Shown here in pieces: positions 5,676 to 14,165 of a stretch of DNA of 20,290 nucleotides. A program made the translations under genes and the position numbers. Source of the stretch: an uncultured Bacillota bacterium (GTDB taxonomy: Bacteria > Bacillota_I > Bacilli_A > Erysipelotrichales > Erysipelotrichaceae); NCBI GenBank assembly GCA_900321955.1, contig ONXX01000011.1:1-20290 (forward strand), read 5' to 3'. The notes under the pieces are model-generated. The model saw only the letters and a list, made by a program, of their open reading frames with translations. It was not told where the DNA came from and did not search any database. How positions within the stretch are numbered: the stretch's first letter is position 1; the number at the start of each line of letters is the position of its first letter.

Positions 5676-8600
5676 ATGAATTTTTTTGGCGGGAAAAAGA
5701 ACGAGGATAATCAATACGATCCTTCACTGAGTATCGAAGAACTCGAAAGTCTGATAGAAGAAAAAAAGAACGAAATCGCGAAGCTGAATCTGCAGATCGA
5801 TGAACTGGATCAGCAGATCGAAACAGCGGATGCCCAATATGAAGAAAAGCTGGCAGGCCTGAATCAGAAGCAGGAAGCTTTTTATCAGGACCTGGAAAAA
5901 AAGAACAAGAAGACCGCCAAGGAATTAGAAAAACTGGAAAAGAAACAGGAAGATCTCAAGGAACTCCATGAGACGCAAAGTGCCGATATTCTCGCCAAGA
6001 TCAAGGCATTGAAGACAAAGAAAAAAGAACTCCTTGATACGGAAAACAAGGAAGATGAAGCCTCCTTTGAAAAGAAGAGAGCAAATATTGAAAAACGTCT
6101 GAAAGAACTTCGAAACAAGAAGAAAGAGGAAGAAGAATCTTTCAACGCCCAGATGGAAGAAATCAAATCAGCACACGATAAGCTGCTGGTGAAAAACAAT
6201 GAAGAAGGCGACCGTCTGAATGAAAAGCTTTTGAAGACAAAGGAAGAAGGGGAAGCGGAACTTGCTTCTCTGGAAAACCTTTTAAGTGATACACGCCTGA
6301 AACACGAGGCTGCCGTTTCGCAGCTTTCGGATCTGCAGGCACAGAAAGTGAAGGCAATCCGCCGTGAAGAAGAAGAAAAGATCGCTGCTTTGAAGGAAAG
6401 ACTCAATTCCTACAACGGTGAGATCAAAGACCTTCTGGCCGAAAAGAACGAAAAACTGAGAAAGCTCGATCAGGCACAGCTGGATCACAGCCGTGACTAC
6501 GACTCTCTTTCCAGAAGATACGAAGAAGAAAAAGAAAGAAGCATTCAGGAAAACGAAGAGCGCAATGCCGAAATCGAACGCAAGAATAAAGAACTGCAGG
6601 AAGATGATGCGGCAAAGAAAGAAGAGTATACTTCAACTTCCTTCGTTCTGGATAAACTGCTTCGTCTTTTAAACAATACCCGCAACGCCAAATATGACGC
6701 ATTGAAGGAACGCGTGGAGGAACTCGATCCGCAACTGAAAGCCGGTTACGATGAGTATCTCGGCAAGAGCGACGAAGACTTCGTCAACGCCAGAGAAAAG
6801 CGCAGAAGCGAACTGGAAGTCCTCAATTATAACCTGTCCAGGGAAGAAGAACTGCTTTCCGGCCGTCAGGAATTTTTGAATACCCGTTTCAAAAACCGTG
6901 ACGATCAATACCGGGCAAATGCCGCCAAGGCCGAAGAAGAGATCAAGGCTTTGGAAGAAGAGATCTTCTCACTCAATCATTCTTATGAAGAAAAGACCGC
7001 TTCCTTGAAGCAGAAGATCGAGGATGCCAAGAAGGCCAATGCCGAAGTCTTGCGCAATATCAACCAGAAGAATGATGATGAGATTCAAGGCGTAAGAAAA
7101 GAATATGCCGCCAGGATCGAATCGATTGAAGAACAGATCGCTCAGGCCAAGAACGGCATCGGCGACATGAACAAGCAGATCGCGATCGTCCAGAAGCAGA
7201 TGGAAGACAACAACAGCGAATACGAAGATAAGAAGCTGTCTCTTGATGATGCACATGAAAAGGAAATGATCGAGATCAACGCCCAGCGTTCAAAGATCGA
7301 TGACAAGGCAGCGGCTTATGAAAAGAAAAACGCTTCCCATATGGAAACCAACCGGAAGCGTGAAAAGGAAATCGCCGACAAGATTGAACTGATCAAGACA
7401 ACCAAGCAGAAGCTGATTCAGAAAGAAGAAGAAAAGGAAGCTGCTGCTTTCAATAAGGAAAAAGAAGATATCGAGATCGCCATCAGCAAGCTCCATCAGA
7501 CCAGAAACGATCAGAACGATGATTTCAATGAACGTATGGACCAGATGAAGGCCCGCTACGAAAAACTGATCGAAGATAAGAACGGCGTCATCGAAAATCT
7601 GAAACATCAAAGAGATGAACTGGTTTCCACCACCAGCTCGCAGGAAGCTGCCTTAGAGGCAACCCTGGTTTCCGTCAAGGAAGACCAGGAAGAAAAACTG
7701 GCGCAGCTGGCAAGAAACCACGATGCCGACATGGAAGAACTGAAGGCACAGGAAGATGCCAAGGTCGCCAGCATTAATGCAGTCTTTGCCAACCATAAAG
7801 AAGAACTCAATGCCCTGATCGCGCAAAAGGATCAGTATCTTTCCGATCTGGAAAAGACCAGGGAAGAAAATGAGAACTCCTTCCTGAATGCGCAAAGGGA
7901 ATATGAAGAACTGAAAGTTTCTTCGCAAAAAGAAAATGAAGAACTGGAAGCTGACATCGACCGCAAGGAAAAAGAGCTGGCAGAAACCATTGCGCAGCAG
8001 CGTAAGGAATACGAAAAACAGACCAGGGATCTTAACGATCTGCTGGCCTTCTTAAAAGATTCCGCAAACGAAAAGCTGGACGATCTGAAACGCAATCTCA
8101 GCACTCTTCGCAGCGAACTCAAGACCAGATACCAGGATTATTCCGCCGGACTGGATCAGAAGCTGGAAGAAGAAAAGGCAAAACATGAAAGCGACCTCAA
8201 CACACTGAAAGCCAATCTGGCAGAAGAAGAAAAACAGCTGGAGAACCGCAACGCCTTTTTAAGCGAGCGCTTCAGAAAGCGTGAGGATCTTTACAAGGAA
8301 AAGGTCAAGGAAAACGAGATCGCCATCGATGATCTCAAGTCTCAGATGGATTCGATTGCCAAGAAGTTTGAAGACAAGGATGCCCTGTTAAAGAGGGAAC
8401 TGGAACAGACGAAGGCGGACAACGAAAAACAGCTCAAGGACAAGAAGAACGAATACGAGACCATCCTGGCTGATACCAGAAAAGAGTACGAAGAGATACG
8501 CGGCAGAATCAATAGCGATATTTCCGATATCCGCAACCGCATCGGCTCTTTGAACAAAGAAATCATCCGCATCGAGAAAGACGGTGAGAATTATTACAAT

Positions 8601-10949
8601 GACTACCAGTCAAGAGTGCTCAACTTCTCCAAGGACAAGGACGCTTATTTAAAGAATGTGTCCGACTTGAAGGAAGAACTGAGCCAGCGCATGGCTGCTG
8701 TTTTGACTAAGATGGCCGAAAACGATGCGACTTATAAAGGCAAGATCGCCGACATTGACGAGCGCCGCGAAGAAGCCAACAGGCAGCATGAGGAAAAGGT
8801 CCTCCAGGCTCAAAGTGAGTACCAGCAGAAAGAGAGTGAGGCCAACGCCGCACATGAGGAAGACCTCGCCAGAGCTTTGAAGGCCCATGAAGAAAGCATG
8901 GCTGCCATCGAGCTTGATTACAGTAACAGGATCAAGGAAGCGCAGGACGAGTACGAGGCTAAGAAAAACGAGTACGAGACGGCCAAAGCTTCAATTGATG
9001 AAGAACTGGAGAAGATCAACACCGATACTGCCGATAAGATCAAGGCGATGGATGAAGAAAACAGCCGCCTGAATGAAACCATTTCCCGTATCAAGGTTGA
9101 AATGGAAGACAAGGAAGCTGAATTCAAGAACCAGATCGCCGTACTGGAAGAAGAAAAGAATGCCAGACTCTCGCAGATGGCTTCCAAGCAGGAAGCAGAC
9201 CTTCTGAAGATCACCGAAGAATATGAGACGCTTCCAAGCAGACAATTGCAGGAAGTGCGCGACGAATATGCAGCGAAGCAGCGTGAATACAACGACGTTG
9301 CTGCGCAGATCGCTGCCAGAAGAAGGGCGATCGACGACAAGGAAGCACAAGAAGTCGAAAAAAACAATCAGGAAAAGGCCAACGCCGATGAGGTGCTGAA
9401 ACAGGCGAAAGACGAGTACGAACGCAACCGCAAGGAAGCGGAAGACCTCGAAAGCGAACTCGGAAATGAGCTCGCCAGACGCCAGGGTGAACTGGATCAG
9501 TTCCGTCAGGATCTTTCCGATCAGCTGCAGCAGATCAAAGATACCAATGCCAGTGAACTGCAGAGATTATCTGACAAGCTGGAAGACGAATACGAAGAAG
9601 TCGAAAGACAATACAGAGACAAGCAGTCTGAGACAGAGAAACAATACGAGGAAAAGGTCAAAGCATTCCGCGATGAACTGCAGACCAAGAAGGATTCCCT
9701 CGATTCTTTGATGAATGAGATCGCTTTGCGCAAGCAGACGACCGAAAAAGAATGCATTGCCCGCTATACTGTCGCCGCTGACAAGACGAAGAATACGCAG
9801 CAGGAACTCGATGAGCTGCTCAAGGCCAATGAGTTCAAGCGCCAGGAACTCTCTCTTGCCTTAAAGCGCAAGCAGGAAGCTATCTCTGCCGAGATCGACA
9901 AGCTCAAGAAGGGCTATGCCGGTGTCCTCGATGAAAAGAAGGCGGCATACGAGAAGTATCTTGCCGAGGTCAATGAAAAGTGCACCAACCTGCGCAATGA
10001 GATCAACGACCTGGAAAACAAAAAGGCGATCGAACAGTCTAAACTCGAGACTTATGAAAACGAGAAGCAGACTTCGATCAACGATCTGACCAGAAGCGTC
10101 AAAGATTATATCGACAATGTCTCCGAGCAGATTTCACAGCTGCAGGATAAGCAGCATGAACTTGAAGATGTCCACAACAAGCGCATCTACAACATCAAGA
10201 CCGAGATCGCTTCGACGATGTCGGAATACGATACCTTATTGAGAAGCCGTCCGGAACTTCTGGATGACACCAGAGAAAAGGGTGAAAACGATCTGGCAAA
10301 GCGCACCAAGCTCTTCAGAGAAAAACTGGATTCTTTGGAAAAAGCCCATGGCGAGATCCTGACCGGACTGGCCAACAAGCGCAACGAGGCGATTGATTCG
10401 ATCTCCCGTGAGATCGGTCAGCTGGAGATCGACAAGCAGGATCGTCTCAAGAAATACGAAGAAGAAATACAGGCACTCTCCACAGCTTATGAAGCGATGC
10501 TGAAGGATGAAAGAGACAGACAGGCTTCCATGGCCGCCGACATCCGCAAGGCCAAGGCAGAGCAGGACAAGTTCATCAACAATATGTACAACCAGGATCT
10601 GAACGTTTCTTCCGACTTCAAGGAAGAAAAGAAGCGTCTGGAACAGCTGCATATTGATTCGTTGAATGAAAGCTCGGCAGAATTCGCTGCGCAGTCCAAG
10701 GCACTGAAAGAGAGCTTCGATGAGCTCATCTCGCAAAGAAAAGCCCTCAATGGTGAGATCGCTTCGATCGTTCGTGAATACAAACGCATCGATGATGATA
10801 TCGCCAAGAAGCAATTGCAGCTTCGCTATGAGTGCAACGCCAAACTTCTGGAAGTCAGAAAGCTTCTGGAAGAAGAACAGAGCCGCCGCAAGGAGAAACT
10901 GAATATTCTGGATATCCTCAACGACGACGCCAACAATATCATCAGTTAA
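5676..10949 (+). CDS. giant coiled-coil protein (1757 aa), unknown function
   Basis: Apart from a short N-terminal head (MNFFGGKKNEDNQYDPSLS) and a short C-terminal end (ILNDDANNIIS), the whole protein is highly charged, Glu/Lys/Gln/Asp-rich heptad-like sequence typical of long coiled coils. I found only four prolines (residues 16, 352, 1187, 1526) and no tryptophan. No signal peptide, membrane helix, P-loop or SMC-type hinge or signature is visible, so an SMC or SbcC ATPase is unlikely. Residues about 225-517 are duplicated at about 686-978, ungapped, at an offset of exactly 461 residues. It is a single gene with its own promoter, strong ribosome site and terminator, set between the tRNA array and htpG, and its base and codon use resembles its neighbours. 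A cytoplasmic filament or scaffold protein, such as a cytoskeletal or cell-shape element in the sense of Streptomyces Scy/FilP, is the most natural inference, but no family was recognised. Confidence 0.9.
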   Translation: MNFFGGKKNEDNQYDPSLSIEELESLIEEKKNEIAKLNLQIDELDQQIETADAQYEEKLAGLNQKQEAFYQDLEKKNKKTAKELEKLEKKQEDLKELHETQSADILAKIKALKTKKKELLDTENKEDEASFEKKRANIEKRLKELRNKKKEEEESFNAQMEEIKSAHDKLLVKNNEEGDRLNEKLLKTKEEGEAELASLENLLSDTRLKHEAAVSQLSDLQAQKVKAIRREEEEKIAALKERLNSYNGEIKDLLAEKNEKLRKLDQAQLDHSRDYDSLSRRYEEEKERSIQENEERNAEIERKNKELQEDDAAKKEEYTSTSFVLDKLLRLLNNTRNAKYDALKERVEELDPQLKAGYDEYLGKSDEDFVNAREKRRSELEVLNYNLSREEELLSGRQEFLNTRFKNRDDQYRANAAKAEEEIKALEEEIFSLNHSYEEKTASLKQKIEDAKKANAEVLRNINQKNDDEIQGVRKEYAARIESIEEQIAQAKNGIGDMNKQIAIVQKQMEDNNSEYEDKKLSLDDAHEKEMIEINAQRSKIDDKAAAYEKKNASHMETNRKREKEIADKIELIKTTKQKLIQKEEEKEAAAFNKEKEDIEIAISKLHQTRNDQNDDFNERMDQMKARYEKLIEDKNGVIENLKHQRDELVSTTSSQEAALEATLVSVKEDQEEKLAQLARNHDADMEELKAQEDAKVASINAVFANHKEELNALIAQKDQYLSDLEKTREENENSFLNAQREYEELKVSSQKENEELEADIDRKEKELAETIAQQRKEYEKQTRDLNDLLAFLKDSANEKLDDLKRNLSTLRSELKTRYQDYSAGLDQKLEEEKAKHESDLNTLKANLAEEEKQLENRNAFLSERFRKREDLYKEKVKENEIAIDDLKSQMDSIAKKFEDKDALLKRELEQTKADNEKQLKDKKNEYETILADTRKEYEEIRGRINSDISDIRNRIGSLNKEIIRIEKDGENYYNDYQSRVLNFSKDKDAYLKNVSDLKEELSQRMAAVLTKMAENDATYKGKIADIDERREEANRQHEEKVLQAQSEYQQKESEANAAHEEDLARALKAHEESMAAIELDYSNRIKEAQDEYEAKKNEYETAKASIDEELEKINTDTADKIKAMDEENSRLNETISRIKVEMEDKEAEFKNQIAVLEEEKNARLSQMASKQEADLLKITEEYETLPSRQLQEVRDEYAAKQREYNDVAAQIAARRRAIDDKEAQEVEKNNQEKANADEVLKQAKDEYERNRKEAEDLESELGNELARRQGELDQFRQDLSDQLQQIKDTNASELQRLSDKLEDEYEEVERQYRDKQSETEKQYEEKVKAFRDELQTKKDSLDSLMNEIALRKQTTEKECIARYTVAADKTKNTQQELDELLKANEFKRQELSLALKRKQEAISAEIDKLKKGYAGVLDEKKAAYEKYLAEVNEKCTNLRNEINDLENKKAIEQSKLETYENEKQTSINDLTRSVKDYIDNVSEQISQLQDKQHELEDVHNKRIYNIKTEIASTMSEYDTLLRSRPELLDDTREKGENDLAKRTKLFREKLDSLEKAHGEILTGLANKRNEAIDSISREIGQLEIDKQDRLKKYEEEIQALSTAYEAMLKDERDRQASMAADIRKAKAEQDKFINNMYNQDLNVSSDFKEEKKRLEQLHIDSLNESSAEFAAQSKALKESFDELISQRKALNGEIASIVREYKRIDDDIAKKQLQLRYECNAKLLEVRKLLEEEQSRRKEKLNILDILNDDANNIIS
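6348..7226 (+). repeat. internal duplication of the coiled-coil protein, copy A (residues about 225-517)
   Basis: Protein-level repeat aligned without gaps to copy B at +461 residues. A hand count over the 53-residue block starting at residue 292 (ENEERNAEIERKNKEL) gives 23 identities. Further matching landmarks are NLSREEELL, FLNTRFKNRDDQY and IGDMNKQI. The outer limits are approximate. Confidence 0.8.
7731..8609 (+). repeat. internal duplication of the coiled-coil protein, copy B (residues about 686-978)
   Basis: Counterpart of copy A. The block starting at residue 753 reads ENEELEADIDRKEKEL, followed by the landmarks NLAEEEKQL, FLSERFRKREDLY and IGSLNKEI in the same register. A third copy in the C-terminal part was looked for and not seen clearly. 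Confidence 0.8.
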
Positions 10950-10977
10950 GAAGCACAATCGTGCTTCTTTTCTTTTA
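10948..10977 (+). terminator. terminator of the giant coiled-coil gene
   Basis: 9-bp perfect stem AAGAAGCAC / GTGCTTCTT with loop AATC, followed by TTCTTTT. It begins inside the stop codon. Confidence 0.88.
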
Positions 10978-10978
10978 A

Positions 10979-11008
10979 GCAAAAGAAAAAGGCGACCGGG
11001 TCGCCTTT
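10979..11008 (-). terminator. terminator of htpG
   Basis: Minus-strand stem AAAGGCGAC / GTCGCCTTT with loop CCG (11008-10988), followed by TTCTTTT. It lies directly after the htpG stop codon. Confidence 0.88.
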
Positions 11009-11016
11009 GTTCGGTT

Positions 11017-12891
11017 TTAGTGATTCAATGCCTTCAGCATCAGTTTGGATACCTGAAGGGCATATTTTGCCGGATCTTCCAGTTCCAGACCGGCCATCAG
11101 CGATGCCTGATCGTAAAGCAGATCGGCATACTCGTCGATATCGCCGTTTTCTTCGTATTGTTTCTTCAGTGCTGCGAAGAGCTCATGATCCGGATTGATC
11201 TCCATGATCTTGTTGGCTTTGGCACCTTCCTGATTCATGGAGCGCAGGATCTTTTCCATTTCGATCGACAGGTTGTCATCGGAGACCAGACAGACCGGAT
11301 AGGTCTTCAAGCGGGTCGATAGACGAACATCGCTGACCTTATCTTTCAGAATTTCCTTGATCCTGGCAAGCAGATCCTTGCTTTCTTCATTCTTCTTTTC
11401 CAGCTCTTCCTTTTCTTCCTTGCTGTCAAGGTCAAGATCGCCTTTTAAGATGGACTTGAACGGTTTGCCGTCATATTCCATAAGGATGGAAGTCATGAAT
11501 TCATCGACGGAATCGGTGAAGTAGAGTACTTCGTATCCCTTATCGAGGACTTTTTCCATCTGCGGCAGCTGCTTGATCTTATCGATGGATTCGCCGGCCG
11601 CATAGTAGATCTCTTTCTGATCTTCCTTCATGCGGGAGACGTATTCTTTCAAGGTGACGTACTTGTCTTCTTTGCTGGACTTGAACATGATCAGATCGAT
11701 CAGCACGTCTTTGTTGGCGCCGAAGCCGTCGTAGCAGCCGTACTTGAGCTGGGAACCGAAGGCATCGAAGAACTTCTCATAGTTTTCTCTGTCTTTTTCC
11801 AGCATGTTTTCCAAAGTGGATTTGATCTTCTTGTCGACAGATTTCTTCAGAGCGTTCATCTGGTAATCCTGTTGCAGGATCTCACGCGAGATATTTAAGC
11901 TCAGATCATCGGAATCGACAACACCGCGGATGAAGCGGAAGTAATCGGAGACGATTTCCTTTGCCTCGTCCTTGATGAAGACGCCGCGGGAATACAGCTT
12001 CAAGCCAAGCTTGTAGTCACTCGTATAATAATTGAACGGTCTTTGCGACGGGATAAACAGCAGGGCTGTATAGGATGTGTTGCCTTCAACCTTGTAGTGA
12101 ATGGTCTTTAACGGTTTGGCATAATCGTAGAACTCATGCATATAGAAGTTTTCGTAATCTTCATCCTTGATCTCTTTCTTGGACTTTTTCCAGATCGGCT
12201 GCATGGAGTTGACGATTTCAAGTTTGTTGACTTTCTCGCTCTTGCCGTCTTCCTTGTATTCATAGCTTTCAACCATCATTTCGATCGGATAGCGGATGAA
12301 GTCGGAATACTTCTTGACGAGGTTTTTGATCTCGTTGCTGTCCAAATACTTGTCGTATTTCTTTTCCTTGCTGTTCTTGCGGATGTAAAGGGTAATGGTT
12401 GTGCCTTCTTCCGCCTTATTGTCAGAAGTGATCTCGTATCCGTTCATATCGGAAGTCCACTTGCTGGCTTTTTCTTCGTTGACTTTTCTTGAACAGACTT
12501 CTACGCGGTCGGCAACCATGAATGCCGAGTAGAAGCCGACACCGAACTGGCCGATGATGTCTGCTTCACTTTTCTCATCCAGCTCTTTCTTGAACTCGAA
12601 GGAACCGGATCTGGCGATGGTGCCCAGATTTTCTTCCAGTTCTTTTCTATCCATGCCGATGCCGTTATCGGAGATGGTGATCGTCCGGTTTTCTTTATCG
12701 ATGTCGATGTGAATCTTCGGATCTTCAAAGCGGATCGTCTCATCAGTCAAAGACAGAATGTGTCTTTTATCCAAGGCATCCGATGCATTGGAGATCAGTT
12801 CTCTTAAGAAGATATCGGTATTGGTATAAATAGAGTTGGCCATCATGTCCAGTAATCGTTTGGATTCGGTTTTAAATTCTTTTACTGCCAT
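11017..12891 (-). CDS. htpG: HtpG, bacterial Hsp90 chaperone
   Basis: ATP-dependent dimeric cytosolic chaperone. 624 residues, full length. The GHKL ATPase domain shows ELISNASDALDK (31-42) with the Mg-binding Asn, DNGIGM (75-80) and GQFGVGFYSAF (114-124). The middle domain carries the RGVFIKDEA and LNISREILQQ segments, and the C-terminal dimerisation domain follows. The ATG at 12891 is preceded by a strong AAGGAGG. It is transcribed alone, divergent from ybeY, from a promoter controlled by a CIRCE element. Confidence 0.98.
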   Translation of the reverse strand: MAVKEFKTESKRLLDMMANSIYTNTDIFLRELISNASDALDKRHILSLTDETIRFEDPKIHIDIDKENRTITISDNGIGMDRKELEENLGTIARSGSFEFKKELDEKSEADIIGQFGVGFYSAFMVADRVEVCSRKVNEEKASKWTSDMNGYEITSDNKAEEGTTITLYIRKNSKEKKYDKYLDSNEIKNLVKKYSDFIRYPIEMMVESYEYKEDGKSEKVNKLEIVNSMQPIWKKSKKEIKDEDYENFYMHEFYDYAKPLKTIHYKVEGNTSYTALLFIPSQRPFNYYTSDYKLGLKLYSRGVFIKDEAKEIVSDYFRFIRGVVDSDDLSLNISREILQQDYQMNALKKSVDKKIKSTLENMLEKDRENYEKFFDAFGSQLKYGCYDGFGANKDVLIDLIMFKSSKEDKYVTLKEYVSRMKEDQKEIYYAAGESIDKIKQLPQMEKVLDKGYEVLYFTDSVDEFMTSILMEYDGKPFKSILKGDLDLDSKEEKEELEKKNEESKDLLARIKEILKDKVSDVRLSTRLKTYPVCLVSDDNLSIEMEKILRSMNQEGAKANKIMEINPDHELFAALKKQYEENGDIDEYADLLYDQASLMAGLELEDPAKYALQVSKLMLKALNH

Positions 12892-12914
12892 TTTATTGCC
12901 TCCTTAGCATGTCA

Positions 12915-12941
12915 TTAGCACTCTATATCATAGACTGCTAA
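12915..12941. promoter_or_regulatory. CIRCE operator (HrcA binding site) upstream of htpG
   Basis: TTAGCACTC-N9-GACTGCTAA, which matches the CIRCE consensus TTAGCACTC-N9-GAGTGCTAA at 17 of 18 stem positions. It sits between the htpG -10 box and its ribosome site, in the expected untranslated leader. It implies heat-shock control by HrcA, whose gene is not in this window. Confidence 0.92.
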
Positions 12942-12944
12942 TTA

Positions 12945-12973
12945 AATATATCATTAATTAAACGTCAAATCAA
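12945..12973 (-). promoter_or_regulatory. promoter of htpG
   Basis: Minus strand: -35 TTGATT (12973-12968), 17-bp spacer, -10 TATATT (12950-12945). The CIRCE element starts 3 bases downstream of the -10 box and covers the transcription start. Confidence 0.65.
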
Positions 12974-12985
12974 GTAATGTATAAT
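12958..12985 (+). promoter_or_regulatory. promoter of the ybeY operon
   Basis: -35-like TTAAAC (12958-12963), 16-bp spacer, perfect TATAAT (12980-12985). It interleaves with the divergent htpG promoter. The ybeY ATG lies 6 bases after the -10, so the transcript is probably leaderless. Confidence 0.55.
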
Positions 12986-12991
12986 GAATGT

Positions 12992-13435
12992 ATGCTGAAC
13001 ATCGTAAATAAAAGCAGATATAACGATCTGAAAGACTACTATCCCTACCTGGAAGAATACTATCAAAAAACACTTGAGGTCTTACAAATTGAGGACAATT
13101 ATGTCCTGTCGTTGATCATCTGCGGTCCGATCACCATCAAAAGGATCAACCGCGATTATCGAAACAAGGACGCTGTTACTGATGTCATCTCTTTTGCCTT
13201 GTTGGATAACGAGGATGCCGTGGAGTATGAAGACCGCATTGAACTGGGTGATATCTTCATCAACCGCCAGCGTGTCTTTTCCCAGGCGAAAGAGTACGGC
13301 CATTCCGTAAAAAGAGAATTCGTTTTCCTCTTTGTCCACGGCTTGCTGCATCTGTTAGGCTATGATCATATGAACAAGGAAGATGAAGAGAAGATGTTCT
13401 CTTTACAAAGACAGATCGTCGGAGATCTGAAATGA
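12992..13435 (+). CDS. ybeY: YbeY, endoribonuclease / rRNA maturation factor
   Basis: Zinc metalloprotein involved in 16S rRNA 3' end maturation and ribosome quality control. 147 residues. TDVISFAL is at 63-70, and the zinc motif HGLLHLLGYDH has His116, His120 and His126. The start is placed at the ATG at 12992; an in-frame ATG at 12977 exists, but it would put the -10 box inside the gene. No Shine-Dalgarno precedes either. First gene of a tightly packed operon; it overlaps dgkA by 4 bases (ATGA). The phoH gene often found upstream in Firmicutes is absent here. Confidence 0.95.
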   Translation: MLNIVNKSRYNDLKDYYPYLEEYYQKTLEVLQIEDNYVLSLIICGPITIKRINRDYRNKDAVTDVISFALLDNEDAVEYEDRIELGDIFINRQRVFSQAKEYGHSVKREFVFLFVHGLLHLLGYDHMNKEDEEKMFSLQRQIVGDLK

Positions 13436-13764
13436 AAAAGAAATTTGCCGATTCCTTTAACGGTCTGAAAACAGCCTTAAAGCACAAGGCGGTCCTGGTG
13501 CAGTGCTTTCTTGGGGCAATGGCCGTGATCGGCGGTCTGATTATTTCTTTGGACTATTATGAATGGCTGGCCTATATCATCTGCATCTTCATGGTGATCT
13601 CCACCGAAATCATGAACACGGCAGTTGAAAGGATCGGCGATTATCTCAATATGCATGAAGATGAAAGAATCAAAACGATCAAGGATCTTTCCAGCGGGGC
13701 GGTACTCACCGCCAGCATCGGAGCCCTTGCCGTATGTATCTTTTCATTGATCAGGAGGTTATGA
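13432..13764 (+). CDS. dgkA: DgkA-type undecaprenol / diacylglycerol kinase
   Basis: 110-residue integral membrane kinase with three membrane helices. In Gram-positive bacteria this family phosphorylates undecaprenol, feeding the lipid carrier for wall synthesis. The family signature is intact: E59, N62 and E66 in EIMNTAVERIGDYL, then K84-D85 in IKDLSSGAVL. It overlaps ybeY by 4 bases, and its end carries the ribosome site for cdd (AGGAGG within the last codons). Confidence 0.95.
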   Translation: MKKKFADSFNGLKTALKHKAVLVQCFLGAMAVIGGLIISLDYYEWLAYIICIFMVISTEIMNTAVERIGDYLNMHEDERIKTIKDLSSGAVLTASIGALAVCIFSLIRRL

Positions 13765-13766
13765 TA

Positions 13767-14165
13767 ATGACTCATGAAGAGCTGGTAAAAGAAGCGTTCA
13801 AGGCGATGGACAATGCCTACGCCCCTTATTCGAATTATCATGTCGGTGCCTGTGTCTTATGCAAGGACGGAACGACTTTTTATGGTGCCAATATTGAAAA
13901 TGCATCCTTCGGCGGGACCAACTGCGGTGAAAGAAGTGCGATTTTCGCAGCCTATTCCAGAGGCTACCGCAAGAAGGATATCGAAGCGATCGCCATCGTA
14001 ACGGACGGCAAGCGTATCGGTGCACCTTGCGGTATCTGCCGTCAGGTTCTCTCCGAACTGCTCGAACAGGGAACGCCGATCATCCTTTCCAACGGCAAAG
14101 AGACGATCGAAACCAACATCTATAAACTGCTGCCGTTCCAGTTTTCCAGTGAGGACCTTGATTAA
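13767..14165 (+). CDS. cdd: Cytidine deaminase
   Basis: Converts cytidine and deoxycytidine to uridine and deoxyuridine (pyrimidine salvage). 132 residues, of the small homotetrameric type. Zinc ligands are C53, C88 and C91 (NCGER and PCGICRQ), with catalytic E55; the usual CAE is CGE here. The ATG at 13767 was chosen because AGGAGG at 13753-13758 is 8 bases upstream; the ATG at 13761 is only 2 bases away from it. It follows dgkA directly and abuts era without a gap. Confidence 0.96.
   Translation: MTHEELVKEAFKAMDNAYAPYSNYHVGACVLCKDGTTFYGANIENASFGGTNCGERSAIFAAYSRGYRKKDIEAIAIVTDGKRIGAPCGICRQVLSELLEQGTPIILSNGKETIETNIYKLLPFQFSSEDLD

Noticed and set aside
6744..6770. Walker A-like GYDEYLGKS in the coiled-coil protein (residues 357-365)
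   Set aside because: The spacing is G-x5-GKS instead of G-x4-GK[ST], it lies inside continuous coiled coil, and no Walker B follows; the equivalent position in the duplicated copy lacks it.
9179..9242. Repeated GCTTCCAAGCAG at about 9180 and 9230 in the coiled-coil gene
   Set aside because: A short repeat explained by similar codons in low-complexity coiled-coil sequence; no wider duplication around it.
10236..10982. 248-codon open frame on the minus strand opposite the end of the coiled-coil gene
   Set aside because: Composition is the mirror of the Glu/Lys-rich sense codons; it has no ribosome site and it overlaps the terminator.
12977..12991. Alternative ybeY start at the ATG at 12977
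   Set aside because: It would place the only good TATAAT box inside the coding region; the ATG at 12992 gives the usual YbeY N-terminus.
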